Source of the DNA: Chloroflexota bacterium | Lineage (GTDB): Bacteria; Chloroflexota; Limnocylindria; Limnocylindrales; CSP1-4 | Length of the DNA stretch: 44,141 nt | Direction: 5' to 3' | Assembly: GCA_919901745.1 (NCBI GenBank) | Contig: CAKKPP010000033.1 | Location: forward strand, 1 to 44,141 | Shown: positions 9,625-17,572 of the stretch, one piece after another | Position numbering within the stretch: position 1 is the stretch's first letter | How the letters are laid out: each line of letters opens with the position of its first letter | The notes under the pieces: model-generated | Databases searched by the model: none | What the model was told of the DNA's origin: nothing | Seen by the model: only the letters and a program-made list of their open reading frames with translations | Translations under genes and position numbers: made by a program

Positions 9625-11634
9625 TCAGGCGCCTCGGCGATACGGAACGTCGGCGATCACCGTGTGCTCACGGCCCAGGAGCGCTCGCCTGAGTCGACGC
9701 GCCGTCTGGTTGTACAGCACGCGGTCCCACCAGTGGCGAGCCACATACTCGGGGAGGACGACGATCGTGATGGGCGCCTCCTTGTCGGGAGGCCAGGCCT
9801 TGTCGAGAACGTCGAGATAGGCGATGACCGGGGAAATGATTGCCCGATATGGCGATTCGACGATGACCAGGGGCACGCCCGGCAGCTGCCGTTGCCAACG
9901 CTGTCGGAGCGCCTCACCGTCGTCGGGATCCTCGGTGACATAGACCGCCCGGACGTCGGCTGCGAGGGTCCTGGCAAACGTGACGGCCTGAACGACCGTT
10001 CGGTTGATCCCGTTGACCGGGACGACGACGCGCTGCTCTCGGTGTGGGCGATCGAACACGACGTCCTCCCGCACCTCGAGCTCGGCGGCCTGCTGGTCGT
10101 ACTGTCGCCGGACGAATGACATGACCCCGAAGAGGACCGCCATCAGGATCAGCACGATGAACGACGTCGGAGCCTTCGCGATCGCCACGACGATCGCCAC
10201 GACGCCGGTGAGGAGCGCACCGACCGCGTTGATCGCGAGGCGTTGGACAAAGCCCGGGGGGCGTTCCCGCAACCAGTGGCGAACCATCCCGGACTGGCTG
10301 ATCGTGAAGTCGATGAACACGCCCACCGCGTACAGCGGGATCAGCAGGTGGGTCTCGCCGTTGAAGGCCACCACCAGCGAGCCGGCGACGACGGCCAGGA
10401 TCACGATCCCGTAGGAAAACGCGAGGCGATCGCCACGGAAACCGAACTGCCGCGGCGCGAACCCGTCCTGGGCAAGGATCGCGAGCAGTCGCGGGAAGGC
10501 GTTGAAGCTGGTGTTCGCGGCCAGGACCAGGAGCACGGCAGTGAACCCCTGGAACAGGAAGAACGGGATCGAATTGTCCCCGTAGACGCGGCGGGCAACC
10601 TGGGCGATCACGGTCTGACCGTCCGCTCCGCCCACGTTGACCGCCCCGTAGTTCACGGCGAGGAACGTGATTCCCACGAACAAAACGCCGAGAAGCCCGG
10701 CCATGACCGCGAGGGTCGTCGCGGCGTTGCGTGCCTCCGGTGGCTTGAACGCAGGGACCCCCGTGGCAATCGCTTCCGTGCCGGTCAGGGCCACGGCACC
10801 CGCCGCAAAAGCTCGCAGCAGGAGCAGGGCGACGGCGGACTGGGTTGTCGCGATCGTCTGGTCGGCGAGCTGGCGTGGGAAGTCGCCGTGCTCGCCCAGG
10901 ATCACGATCCGGAACGTGCCGATCGCGATCATGAGGAGCGCGGAGCCGACGAAGAGGTAGGTCGGAACGGCGAAGATGTTGCCGGCCTCGCGCAGACCGC
11001 GCAGGTTGCCCAGCGTGACGAGCGCGATGGCGATGACACCGATGAGGACCTTTTCCGGGAGCAGCACCGGAAGAGCCGCCGTGATCTGCTCGACCGCCGA
11101 CGAGATGGACACGGCGACGGTCATCACGTAGTCGATGAGGAGCGCGGACGCGGCGATCAACGAGGCTCGACGGCCGAAGTTGACCTTCGAGACGGAGTAC
11201 GAGCCGCCGCCGGTGGGATAGGCGAGGCAGACCTGGCGGTAGCTGAACGCGACAATGGCCAGCAAGATCGCGATCGCGATCGCGATCTGCAGCCCGAAGG
11301 CCAGGAAGACGGCCCCGCCGATCACCAGGACGCGCAGGATCTCCTCGGTCGCGTAGGCGGACGACGAGATGGCGTCCGAGCTGAAGATGGCCAGCGCCTT
11401 CTTCTTGCTGAGCCGTTCGCCCGCCTCCTCATCCGAGGCAAGTGGGCGGCCCAGGAACAGGGCCCTGACCGCCGCCCACCAGCGGCCCGAGGCCGTCGTC
11501 GGCCGGCTGGCCGCCGCCCGCGCCGTCAGCTGGCCGGCCCCGCTCCAGCGGAAGTACGGCGCGTGTGGCCGCTCCACGCGCACCCGTCGGTCGCCCAGCT
11601 TGCGGCCCGGCAGCGGACGACGTCCGCCGATCAT
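9625..11634 (-). CDS. kimA: KimA-like potassium:proton symporter with C-terminal Usp-like domain
   Basis: A 669-residue APC-superfamily membrane protein with about 12 membrane segments (roughly 65-505) and a cytoplasmic C-terminal domain. It follows Bacillus subtilis KimA (YdaO) closely from memory: LSKKKALAIFSSDAISSSAY, YPTGGGSYSVSKVNFG, LLIDYVMTVAVS, ALTGTEAIATGVPAF and HLLIPLYAVGVF all have direct counterparts, including the Asp, Tyr and Thr residues that ligate K+ in KimA. The ~150-residue C-terminal part (RVVVPVNGINRTVVQAV onward) resembles a Usp fold. In KimA the cytoplasmic domain mediates c-di-AMP inhibition; whether that holds here is unknown. The gene follows the phosphatase gene by 13 bases and precedes uspA and two trkA-like genes. 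Annotation as a generic amino-acid permease is the likely automatic call. Confidence 0.82.
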   Translation of the reverse strand: MIGGRRPLPGRKLGDRRVRVERPHAPYFRWSGAGQLTARAAASRPTTASGRWWAAVRALFLGRPLASDEEAGERLSKKKALAIFSSDAISSSAYATEEILRVLVIGGAVFLAFGLQIAIAIAILLAIVAFSYRQVCLAYPTGGGSYSVSKVNFGRRASLIAASALLIDYVMTVAVSISSAVEQITAALPVLLPEKVLIGVIAIALVTLGNLRGLREAGNIFAVPTYLFVGSALLMIAIGTFRIVILGEHGDFPRQLADQTIATTQSAVALLLLRAFAAGAVALTGTEAIATGVPAFKPPEARNAATTLAVMAGLLGVLFVGITFLAVNYGAVNVGGADGQTVIAQVARRVYGDNSIPFFLFQGFTAVLLVLAANTSFNAFPRLLAILAQDGFAPRQFGFRGDRLAFSYGIVILAVVAGSLVVAFNGETHLLIPLYAVGVFIDFTISQSGMVRHWLRERPPGFVQRLAINAVGALLTGVVAIVVAIAKAPTSFIVLILMAVLFGVMSFVRRQYDQQAAELEVREDVVFDRPHREQRVVVPVNGINRTVVQAVTFARTLAADVRAVYVTEDPDDGEALRQRWQRQLPGVPLVIVESPYRAIISPVIAYLDVLDKAWPPDKEAPITIVVLPEYVARHWWDRVLYNQTARRLRRALLGREHTVIADVPYRRGA

Positions 11635-11647
11635 GGCTCGCGGCGCG

Positions 11648-12370
11648 TCACGCGCCCACCGTCAATCGGTCGACCAGCGATCGCGGCAGACCGGCCGTGC
11701 GCATCGCGGCCTGGACCCGCTCAACGTCGTACTGCACGCGGTGCCAGGTACACGTCCGCCCGTCGGTGTCGAGGACGAGATAGCTTGCGTCCGGCGACCC
11801 GTCGCGGGGCTGGCCGACGCTCCCCGGATTGAGCATGGCCCGACCGGTGTCGAGGGACACCGTGGAACCGTCATCCGGCGTGAGAGGACGGACCGTTCCA
11901 TCTCGTTCCACGTACGCCATCGGCCGATGGGTATGGCCGTAGAGCACGTGCGTCGTCTCGATGATCGCGAAGTTGTCCCGCGCGATCTCGACCGAGGTCA
12001 CGTACTCCCAGGTTGGGTCGCGCGGACTGCCGTGGACAAGCGTCACGTCCGAGGTCTCCCGGCGTACCGGGAGTTCGGCGAGCCAGGCTCGCGACGCGTC
12101 GTCGATCTCGTCACGGGTCCAGATCATCGCCGTCCGCGCAACAGGATTGAACCAATCGATCTCCTTCCCGCCGATGGCCGCGGCGTCGTGGTTGCCCTGA
12201 ACGCCGCTGGCGTCGATCGCACGGAGCCGGTCGATGACGCCGTTGGGGTCGGGCCCGTAGCCCACCACGTCGCCGAGGTGCCAGACCGCGTCGACGCGAT
12301 CGAACGTGGCGAGCACCGCGTCCAGCGCGACGCTGTTGGAATGGATGTCCGAGAGGACGGCGACACGCAC
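11648..12370 (-). CDS. Metallophosphoesterase, YfcE/MJ0936-like
   Basis: A 240-residue calcineurin-type phosphoesterase. All five metal and phosphate motifs are present in order: SDIHSN, LGDVVGYGPDP, GNHD, LVHGSP and YGHTHRP. The family contains phosphodiesterases and phosphatases with two metal ions; the natural substrate is not predictable. The longer frame opens at 12430, but the GTG at 12370 places VRVAVLSDIHSN at the N-terminus as in homologues and leaves 25 bases after the rsmG stop. The gene sits between rsmG and the K+ symporter gene. Confidence 0.9.
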   Translation of the reverse strand: MRVAVLSDIHSNSVALDAVLATFDRVDAVWHLGDVVGYGPDPNGVIDRLRAIDASGVQGNHDAAAIGGKEIDWFNPVARTAMIWTRDEIDDASRAWLAELPVRRETSDVTLVHGSPRDPTWEYVTSVEIARDNFAIIETTHVLYGHTHRPMAYVERDGTVRPLTPDDGSTVSLDTGRAMLNPGSVGQPRDGSPDASYLVLDTDGRTCTWHRVQYDVERVQAAMRTAGLPRSLVDRLTVGA

Positions 12371-12395
12371 GCGCGACAGGGTAGCAGTGGCACTC

Positions 12396-13178
12396 CTAGA
12401 GCGGATGCCGGCGTCGCGTCGAGGGGTCACGTGGAAATCCGCTCGGTGTCGGGCCGACCTTGTGAACGGTCACCAGGAGGTGGTCGACGAGGCCCGCTGC
12501 GCCGATCGGAGTCACCTCGACCGCTCCTCCCCCAAGGCTGGCGACCGCCCCCCGCGCCGTGGTGAGCTCGTCCTCGATCGACCCTCGTTTCCAGGCGACG
12601 AGGCGCCCGCCCGTGGCGAGCAGCGGCATGGCCAGCTCGACCAGCTCCGCCAGCGGGGCGACGGCGCGCACGACCACGACGTCGTATGCCACGCGGTGTT
12701 CACGATCGACGGCAAGTGCTTCGGCACGTGCCGCCACGGGCCGAACGCGCCCCGACAGCCCGATCGCATGGATGGCGGTCTCGAGGAACGTGACCTTTTT
12801 GGCGATCGAGTCCACGAGGACAACCTGCGCGGCAGGCAGCGCCACGGCGAGCGGGATGCCCGGGTAACCTCCGCCGCTGCCGAGGTCCAGGATGCGCTCC
12901 GGCGATGCCGAGCCGAGCGCAGCCAGCCCGGCGAGGCTGTCGATGACGTGAAGGAGCGCGACGTCGATCGGGTCCCGGATGGCCGTGAGATTGATCGCGG
13001 CCGTCCAAGCCAGGAGCAGGCGGACGTGACCGTCCACGGCAGTCCGCGCAGCCGGGGTGAGCTCGATCGCGAGATCGCGGAGTCCGGCCTCGACGGCTTC
13101 GTGGTACCCGTGAGGAAGTTCGGGAAGGCCGTCGACACGCGTCGGGAGCGGTTCCCGTGGACGGTTCGGGTCAGCCAC
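12396..13178 (-). CDS. rsmG: 16S rRNA (guanine527-N7)-methyltransferase RsmG
   Basis: A SAM-dependent methyltransferase that modifies G527 of 16S rRNA; loss often gives low-level streptomycin resistance. The fold is class I Rossmann with the SAM loop ILDLGSGGGYPGIPLA, an acidic strand-2 end (VLVDSIAKKVTFLE) and the family-specific VVVRAVAPLAELVE and GGRLVAWKRG segments. The frame extends to a GTG at 13238, but the GTG at 13178 (ADPNRPRE next) is nearer the usual length of about 210-250. rsmG is often close to the replication origin with parAB; here no mnmG, parA or parB flanks it. Confidence 0.92.
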   Translation of the reverse strand: MADPNRPREPLPTRVDGLPELPHGYHEAVEAGLRDLAIELTPAARTAVDGHVRLLLAWTAAINLTAIRDPIDVALLHVIDSLAGLAALGSASPERILDLGSGGGYPGIPLAVALPAAQVVLVDSIAKKVTFLETAIHAIGLSGRVRPVAARAEALAVDREHRVAYDVVVVRAVAPLAELVELAMPLLATGGRLVAWKRGSIEDELTTARGAVASLGGGAVEVTPIGAAGLVDHLLVTVHKVGPTPSGFPRDPSTRRRHPL

Positions 13179-13376
13179 TGCGGGCCAAACCCAACCGACG
13201 GAGGGAGCCACTCCCGGCGTGCTCGTTCGTCGCACCACGACCGGCCGTTCGGTGTCGCACCATCCGCTCGGTTCGCGGTCGGGTCTCCCCGAACCCCTCC
13301 TGAACGATGCCTGCCGCCTGCCTGCCCACGTGCGGATGTCGGACGCTACGAGTGGCCGGAGGCGGTGTCAACGAGG

Positions 13377-13417
13377 TTATCCACCAACTGCCCGACACCG
13401 GGCGAAGTCGTGGATAA
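13377..13417. other. Inverted pair of DnaA-box-like sites within an imperfect hairpin
   Basis: TTATCCACC at 13377-13385 on the plus strand and TTATCCACG on the minus strand (13409-13417) each match the DnaA box TTATCCACA at eight of nine bases. Between them lies GCCCG-ACAC-CGGGC, so the whole can fold as an imperfect hairpin. It is in the 230-base gap between csoR and rsmG. It could be a DnaA site or a structured element at the end of csoR; there is no T-tract. Confidence 0.4.
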
Positions 13418-13465
13418 GTCCTCCGACATGAAACAGAGACGGGGCCGCTCGACGCGACTCCTGGC

Positions 13466-13822
13466 TCAGCCGGATCGTGCCGCGCCTCGGACAGGCCGGC
13501 CGAGGGTCCGCCGCACGACGTCGATGACCTCGTCGACGTACTGGTCGGCCTCGCCGCGCTCGGCCGCCGATCGCACGCAGCCCTGAACGTGGTCCTCCAG
13601 GATCAGGATCGACAGGGAGTCGACGGCGGCCCGAAGCGCGGCCGTTTGTTGCAGGATGTCGACGCAATACTCCTCGCGCTCGATCATCCGGGCGACTCCC
13701 CGGACCTGCCCCTCCATCCTCGACAGGCGGCGGACGAGGTTGGCCTTGTCCTTGGAGTAGCTGTGGCGGAAGTGATCGTGGGCCGGAACGGCGGCGGCTC
13801 CTCCGCGTGCGGCTGGTGGCAT
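13466..13822 (-). CDS. csoR: Copper-sensing repressor CsoR
   Basis: A 118-residue all-helical CsoR/RcnR-family repressor that releases DNA on binding Cu(I). The metal triad is intact: Cys53 in EYCVDILQQ, His78 and Cys82 in LEDHVQGC, the Cys-His-Cys pattern of true Cu(I) sensors. The core helix starts NLVRRLSRMEGQVRGV. The first 20 residues are Ala/His-rich and poorly conserved, so a start a little further in is possible. A matching operator overlaps its promoter about 70 bases upstream. No CopA ATPase, CopZ chaperone or other copper gene is nearby, so it would control itself and targets elsewhere. Confidence 0.93.
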   Translation of the reverse strand: MPPAARGGAAAVPAHDHFRHSYSKDKANLVRRLSRMEGQVRGVARMIEREEYCVDILQQTAALRAAVDSLSILILEDHVQGCVRSAAERGEADQYVDEVIDVVRRTLGRPVRGAARSG

Positions 13823-13886
13823 CGTTTGGCGTGTTCCCCTCTGTCCCGTGTGGATCCGGGGCGGCCCGCGGGACGCCGGCCCGCCG

Positions 13887-13916
13887 ATGATACCCCCCAG
13901 GGGTATTTCGTGGCAA
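13887..13916 (-). promoter_or_regulatory. Predicted csoR promoter
   Basis: On the minus strand TTGCCA (13916-13911), an 18-base spacer and TATCAT (13892-13887) give five of six matches to each consensus hexamer. The CsoR operator occupies the spacer and the first three bases of the -10 box. Confidence 0.6.
13890..13906. promoter_or_regulatory. CsoR operator, perfect inverted repeat
   Basis: ATACCCC-CCA-GGGGTAT, a 7-3-7 perfect inverted repeat. It matches the known CsoR site architecture (TACCCC/GGGGTA around a GC-rich centre) and lies between the -35 and -10 boxes that read into csoR, which indicates negative autoregulation. Confidence 0.82.
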
Positions 13917-14068
13917 CACGTCGCTCAACTCGAGGTGTTCACCGCTGCGCGGGTTCCGTCCGTTCCCGGCGGCCGCCCGGCTCGCCCCGACCCGCTAGAC
14001 TGGGAGCCGATGAGAATCTGGGTACGTCAGCGATCCCGTCCGGCGCCGACCGGATCGGTCGTCGCCAG

Positions 14069-14686
14069 GTGACTGACCCGCAGCCGTCGGCGGCGCCGAC
14101 ATTCGCCCACGCGAGCGAGGCCGAGATGGCCCGGATCCTCGACTTCTACGAGGTTCGCTGGCTCTACGAGCCGGACACCTTCCCGGTCCTCTGGAACCTG
14201 GCAGGCACGGTCGTCGAGAGCTTCTCCCCGGACTTCTACCTGCCCGATCTCGATCTGTACCTCGAGATGACCACGCTGAAGCAGAGCCTCGTGCGCAAGA
14301 AGAACCGCAAGCTGCGGCGGCTCCGCAGCCTGTACCCCGACATCCGGGTCAAGCTCTTCTACGCCCGGGACTTCCGCGCGTTGATGCTCAAATACGGCCG
14401 GGCCGGTCTGACCGCCTCCCTGTCGGGTACGTCGGGTCAGGTGCCCTCGAAGCGCTTGCCTGCCGCGTCCGCCGACGAGCTCGCAGTGCTTGCGCGGCTT
14501 GCCACGGCCATCGTCCCGTTGGGCACGGCCGCGGGTCCCGAGGCTGCGCCCGACGCGTCGCCGAACGCCTCCCGGCCGTCGACCGCCACGCGCCGCCACC
14601 GTCGGGCCGGCCTGCGGCCCACGGCCGAGTCCGCCGGCGCGACCATCGACCCAGGCCGCGTTCCGGAGGCACCGATCGAACGATGA
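14069..14686 (+). CDS. Hypothetical protein with PD-(D/E)xK nuclease-like core
   Basis: About 205 residues, starting at a GTG (14069) with only a weak ribosome site; the ATG at about 14126 is an alternative. The N-terminal half is the conserved-looking part: FYEVRWLYEPDTFPV, FSPDFYLPDLDLYLEMTTLK, then RLRSLYPDIRVKLFYARDF. The arrangement of PDFYLPD followed about 9 residues later by E-x-T-T-x-K, then a basic helix and a strand, is what a PD-(D/E)xK endonuclease fold looks like. The C-terminal 90 residues are Ala/Pro/Arg-rich and probably disordered. It overlaps hpt by four bases (ATGA). I do not recognise a named family and do not claim a nuclease activity. Confidence 0.7.
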   Translation: MTDPQPSAAPTFAHASEAEMARILDFYEVRWLYEPDTFPVLWNLAGTVVESFSPDFYLPDLDLYLEMTTLKQSLVRKKNRKLRRLRSLYPDIRVKLFYARDFRALMLKYGRAGLTASLSGTSGQVPSKRLPAASADELAVLARLATAIVPLGTAAGPEAAPDASPNASRPSTATRRHRRAGLRPTAESAGATIDPGRVPEAPIER

Positions 14687-15249
14687 CCAGGACGACCGAA
14701 CTCACGGCCGACGTCGCCGAGATTCTCCTGTCCGAGGAGCAGCTCCGGACACGGATCGCCGAACTGGGCGCCCAGGTCACGGCTGACTATGCGGGCCGGC
14801 AGCCCACCCTCGTGAGCGTCCTCAAGGGTTCGCTGCCGTTCATGGCCGATCTCATGCGGTCGATCGAGCTGCCGCTCCGAATCGACCTGATGGAGGTCTC
14901 GTCGTACGGCGGGGCGACCACCGAATCATCCGGCCTGGTACGGATCCTCAAGGACCTGTCGGCCTCGATCGAGGACGAGGACGTCCTGATCGTCGAGGAC
15001 ATCATCGATACCGGCCTGACCCTCAACTACCTGCTCCGTTACCTGCGCGGCAAGAAGCCGCGCTCGTTGCGCATCTGCACCCTGCTGGACAAGCCGGCTC
15101 GCCGGCTCGTCGAGATCCCCGTCGACTACACCGGGTTCACGATCCCGGATCAGTTCGTCGTGGGCTACGGGTTGGACTACGGCGAGCTGTACCGCAACCT
15201 GCGCTTCGTGGGCGTCCTGCGCCCAGAGGTGTACGCGAGCTCCGAATGA
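14683..15249 (+). CDS. hpt: Hypoxanthine (guanine) phosphoribosyltransferase
   Basis: A 188-residue purine-salvage enzyme that converts hypoxanthine or guanine plus PRPP into IMP or GMP. The PRPP-binding signature VLIVEDIIDTGLTL is at 101-114. VLKGSLPFMADL (active-site loop 1), SSYGGATTESSG (flexible loop) and the IPDQFVVGYGLDYGELYRNL end, which binds the purine, are all present. Length is normal. It is coupled by ATGA overlaps to both the preceding nuclease-like gene and the following membrane protein gene. The more usual partner tilS is not in the window. Confidence 0.95.
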   Translation: MTRTTELTADVAEILLSEEQLRTRIAELGAQVTADYAGRQPTLVSVLKGSLPFMADLMRSIELPLRIDLMEVSSYGGATTESSGLVRILKDLSASIEDEDVLIVEDIIDTGLTLNYLLRYLRGKKPRSLRICTLLDKPARRLVEIPVDYTGFTIPDQFVVGYGLDYGELYRNLRFVGVLRPEVYASSE

Positions 15250-15689
15250 CGATGATGCGGCGGCCGGTAGGCCGCGGCCGCCTCCTCGCGGTGCTCGGGG
15301 CGCTCATCATCCTGGTGGGCTGTGTATTGCCCTGGTGGCAGCTGGGCGGTGGCGATGGGATCCCCCCGATCTCCGGCAATGCGTTCGAGGCGATCGGGAT
15401 CGTTGTCTTCGTCGTCGGCATCGTGACGCTCGCCCTGGTCACCCTGCCCTATGCCGTCGGCGACCGACCGACGGGGATCGACCGCTGGCTGTTGTATGCC
15501 TTCCTCGCCGTCGTCGGCTGGCTGGGACTCGGCGCGCGGGTACTCGACCTGCTGCTGTCGGGCGCCTTCGCCTTCGGCGAGCCGGCCGAGGTCTTCACCG
15601 ACGGCCCGGGACTGTGGTTCGCCGGCCTTGGCCTGTCGATCCTGGCGCGAGCCGTCTACCAGATGCGTGGCGAGCCGCTCTACCGCTGA
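15246..15689 (+). CDS. Small four-helix membrane protein
   Basis: A 147-residue protein of unknown function with about four hydrophobic segments: RLLAVLGALIILVGCVLPWW, AIGIVVFVVGIVTLALVTL, WLLYAFLAVVGWLGLGARVL and a weaker final one near LWFAGLGLSILARAVYQM. The VLPWW end of helix 1 is common in small actinobacterial and chloroflexal membrane proteins of unknown role. It overlaps hpt by four bases (ATGA), and its 3' end overlaps the convergent gene at 15680 by ten bases. Confidence 0.75.
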   Translation: MTMMRRPVGRGRLLAVLGALIILVGCVLPWWQLGGGDGIPPISGNAFEAIGIVVFVVGIVTLALVTLPYAVGDRPTGIDRWLLYAFLAVVGWLGLGARVLDLLLSGAFAFGEPAEVFTDGPGLWFAGLGLSILARAVYQMRGEPLYR

Positions 15690-16843
15690 GATCCGGTGAC
15701 GAAGGCGTTGATGGCGGCCGCGCGGCGGCCCTCGGGACCGACTTCCACATACCAGTGCCGATCGCTCCCGACGGCGACCCGGACCGTCAACCGGTAGATC
15801 CCGTCGGGCAACCGACCGCCGGGGATCTGGAGCGCCGCCAGACCTGGACGACCCCCGACCGCGAGGTCCGAGCGCAACGCGACCGGGCCGGGCAACGGGT
15901 CCACTTCCGTGAGCGTGATGGCCGTGATCCGCTGACCGACCGGCAGGTTGACACCGAGTGCGGTCGTCGGGCCGATCGGGACCGGCCAGCAGTCCGCATC
16001 CGGATCTCGTGCGCGCCAGATCTGGGCCACCTGGCAATCGCCGGCGGCCGACGGACGCGCCCACCCGGTGAGGATCTCCCCGACGGTCCACAGGTTGGCC
16101 GCCGCCGGCAGTCGGCGCAGGATGGAGTTTCGGAAGCCGCTGTCCGCCAATCGGTCCGTATCGCTCGGCCCGAGCGCGACCGTGAGGTCCGGCTCCCCGA
16201 CCGAGCGCACGGAGAGCATGACCATGCGGATGCGCCCGGCCGGTCCGACGAGCAGGTCCAGGCGGTAGAGGCCCGACTTCCATGCCAAGACCTGGCCCGC
16301 TGGAGTCCCAGGCAAGCGCAGGCCCACGGCCCACGCCGAGGCGTTCGGCCACGGCGATGCCAGGCGCGCGAGGTCCTGGCGTTCCGGGGGACCCCGCTCG
16401 TTGAACCGCCAGAGCCGGATCGTGACCAGTGTCGCGCCGGGCGGCCCACTGATCACGATCGCATCGAATTCGTCCGCCGTCCCGAGGTCGACCACCGGTC
16501 CGCTGGCTACATCGACCGGGTCGTCCAGGTCGACCGATGGCACCGGCGTGACCCGCTCGGGGGTCCGGATCGCCCAGGCCGGTCCGGGTGGCATGGGACC
16601 GAAGGCATCGGGCCGGTACGTACGGACCGCGAGCGTCGGCCCGGCGGTGCCCTGGCCGGGGGCGGTCCGGATCGAACTCGAACGCGCCTGGTACGGCGAG
16701 GCCGTTGGGTCGGCGGGGGTCCGGGTGTTGCCCCACGGTTCGGTCGCAAGCGCCACGACCGCGACCACCAGCAGTCCGCCGAATGCGGCCGACCAGCGGC
16801 CGAACGGCGAGCCCGGTGCCGGGACCCGGGTGAGCTCGGTCAC
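15680..16843 (-). CDS. Exported protein of unknown function, single N-terminal membrane helix
   Basis: 387 residues. One membrane segment at about 19-35 (AAFGGLLVVAVVALAT) follows a short basic N-terminus, so the bulk is probably extracytoplasmic. A Pro/Thr-rich linker leads into a beta-rich body with repeated patterns such as IVISGPPGATLVTIRLWRF and PAGRIRMVMLSVRSVG. There are two cysteines (GDCQVAQ and DADCWPV) about 20 residues apart that could form a disulphide. It starts 13 bases after livF and may ride on the liv operon transcript. I do not recognise the family. Confidence 0.7.
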   Translation of the reverse strand: MTELTRVPAPGSPFGRWSAAFGGLLVVAVVALATEPWGNTRTPADPTASPYQARSSSIRTAPGQGTAGPTLAVRTYRPDAFGPMPPGPAWAIRTPERVTPVPSVDLDDPVDVASGPVVDLGTADEFDAIVISGPPGATLVTIRLWRFNERGPPERQDLARLASPWPNASAWAVGLRLPGTPAGQVLAWKSGLYRLDLLVGPAGRIRMVMLSVRSVGEPDLTVALGPSDTDRLADSGFRNSILRRLPAAANLWTVGEILTGWARPSAAGDCQVAQIWRARDPDADCWPVPIGPTTALGVNLPVGQRITAITLTEVDPLPGPVALRSDLAVGGRPGLAALQIPGGRLPDGIYRLTVRVAVGSDRHWYVEVGPEGRRAAAINAFVTGSQR

Positions 16844-16856
16844 TCGCCCCTGCCGG

Positions 16857-17570
16857 TCAGTCCTCTCCGAGGTACGCCTTGCGCACGGCTGGGTCGGTGC
16901 GCAGTTTGGCGGCGCTGTCGCTCAGGACCACCTCGCCGGTCTGGAGGATGTAGCCGCGCCGCGCGATGCCGAGGGCCATGAGCGCGTTCTGCTCCACGAG
17001 GAGCACCGTCGTCCCCCGCTCGTTGATCGTGCGGATGATGTCGAAGATCTGCTCGACGAGGATCGGCGCGAGGCCCATCGACGGCTCGTCGAGGAGCAGA
17101 ACCCGCGGAGCGGCCATCAGCGCCCGCCCGATCGCGAGCATCTGCTGCTCACCGCCGGACAGCGTGCCGGCGTTCTGCAGCCTGCGCTCGCGGAGGCGCG
17201 GAAAGAGGTCGTAGATCCGGTCGTACTCGGCGGCCAGGCCGCCCCGGTCCTTCCGGGCGAACGCTCCCATCTCGAGGTTCTCCTGGATGTTCATCCGAGC
17301 GAACACCCGGCGCCCCTCCGGGCTCTGGCTGACCCCCATCTCGACGATCTCATGCGGCTTGTGCCCGTCGATCCGCTTGCCGCGCAGGCGGATCTCTCCC
17401 TGTCGCGGTCGAAGCAGGCCGGAGATCGTGCGCAGGGTCGTCGACTTTCCGGCGCCGTTGGAGCCGATCAGGGTGACGATCTCGCCCTCCTCGACCTTGA
17501 GGCTGACGCCGCGGAGCGCGTGGATCGCGCCGTAGTACGTGTGGACGTCCTCGAGCTCGAGTAGCGCCAC
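16857..17570 (-). CDS. livF: Branched-chain amino-acid ABC transporter ATP-binding protein LivF
   Basis: A 237-residue ABC ATPase of the LivF type. It has Walker A GSNGAGKST, the ABC signature LSGGEQQM, Walker B VLLLDEPSMGLAP (the GLAP ending is characteristic of LivF) and the switch histidine region replaced by TVLLVEQNA as usual for LivF. GTG at 17570 is preferred because GGAGG lies seven bases upstream; a TTG at 17576 would overlap livG by four bases. It is the last transporter gene of the livK-H-M-G-F run and pairs with LivG on the cytoplasmic face. Confidence 0.94.
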   Translation of the reverse strand: MALLELEDVHTYYGAIHALRGVSLKVEEGEIVTLIGSNGAGKSTTLRTISGLLRPRQGEIRLRGKRIDGHKPHEIVEMGVSQSPEGRRVFARMNIQENLEMGAFARKDRGGLAAEYDRIYDLFPRLRERRLQNAGTLSGGEQQMLAIGRALMAAPRVLLLDEPSMGLAPILVEQIFDIIRTINERGTTVLLVEQNALMALGIARRGYILQTGEVVLSDSAAKLRTDPAVRKAYLGED

Positions 17571-17572
17571 GG

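Noticed and set aside
11281-11300. Short GATCGC tandem in the K+ symporter gene
   Set aside because: It encodes alternating Ala/Ile residues of a membrane helix and needs no other explanation.
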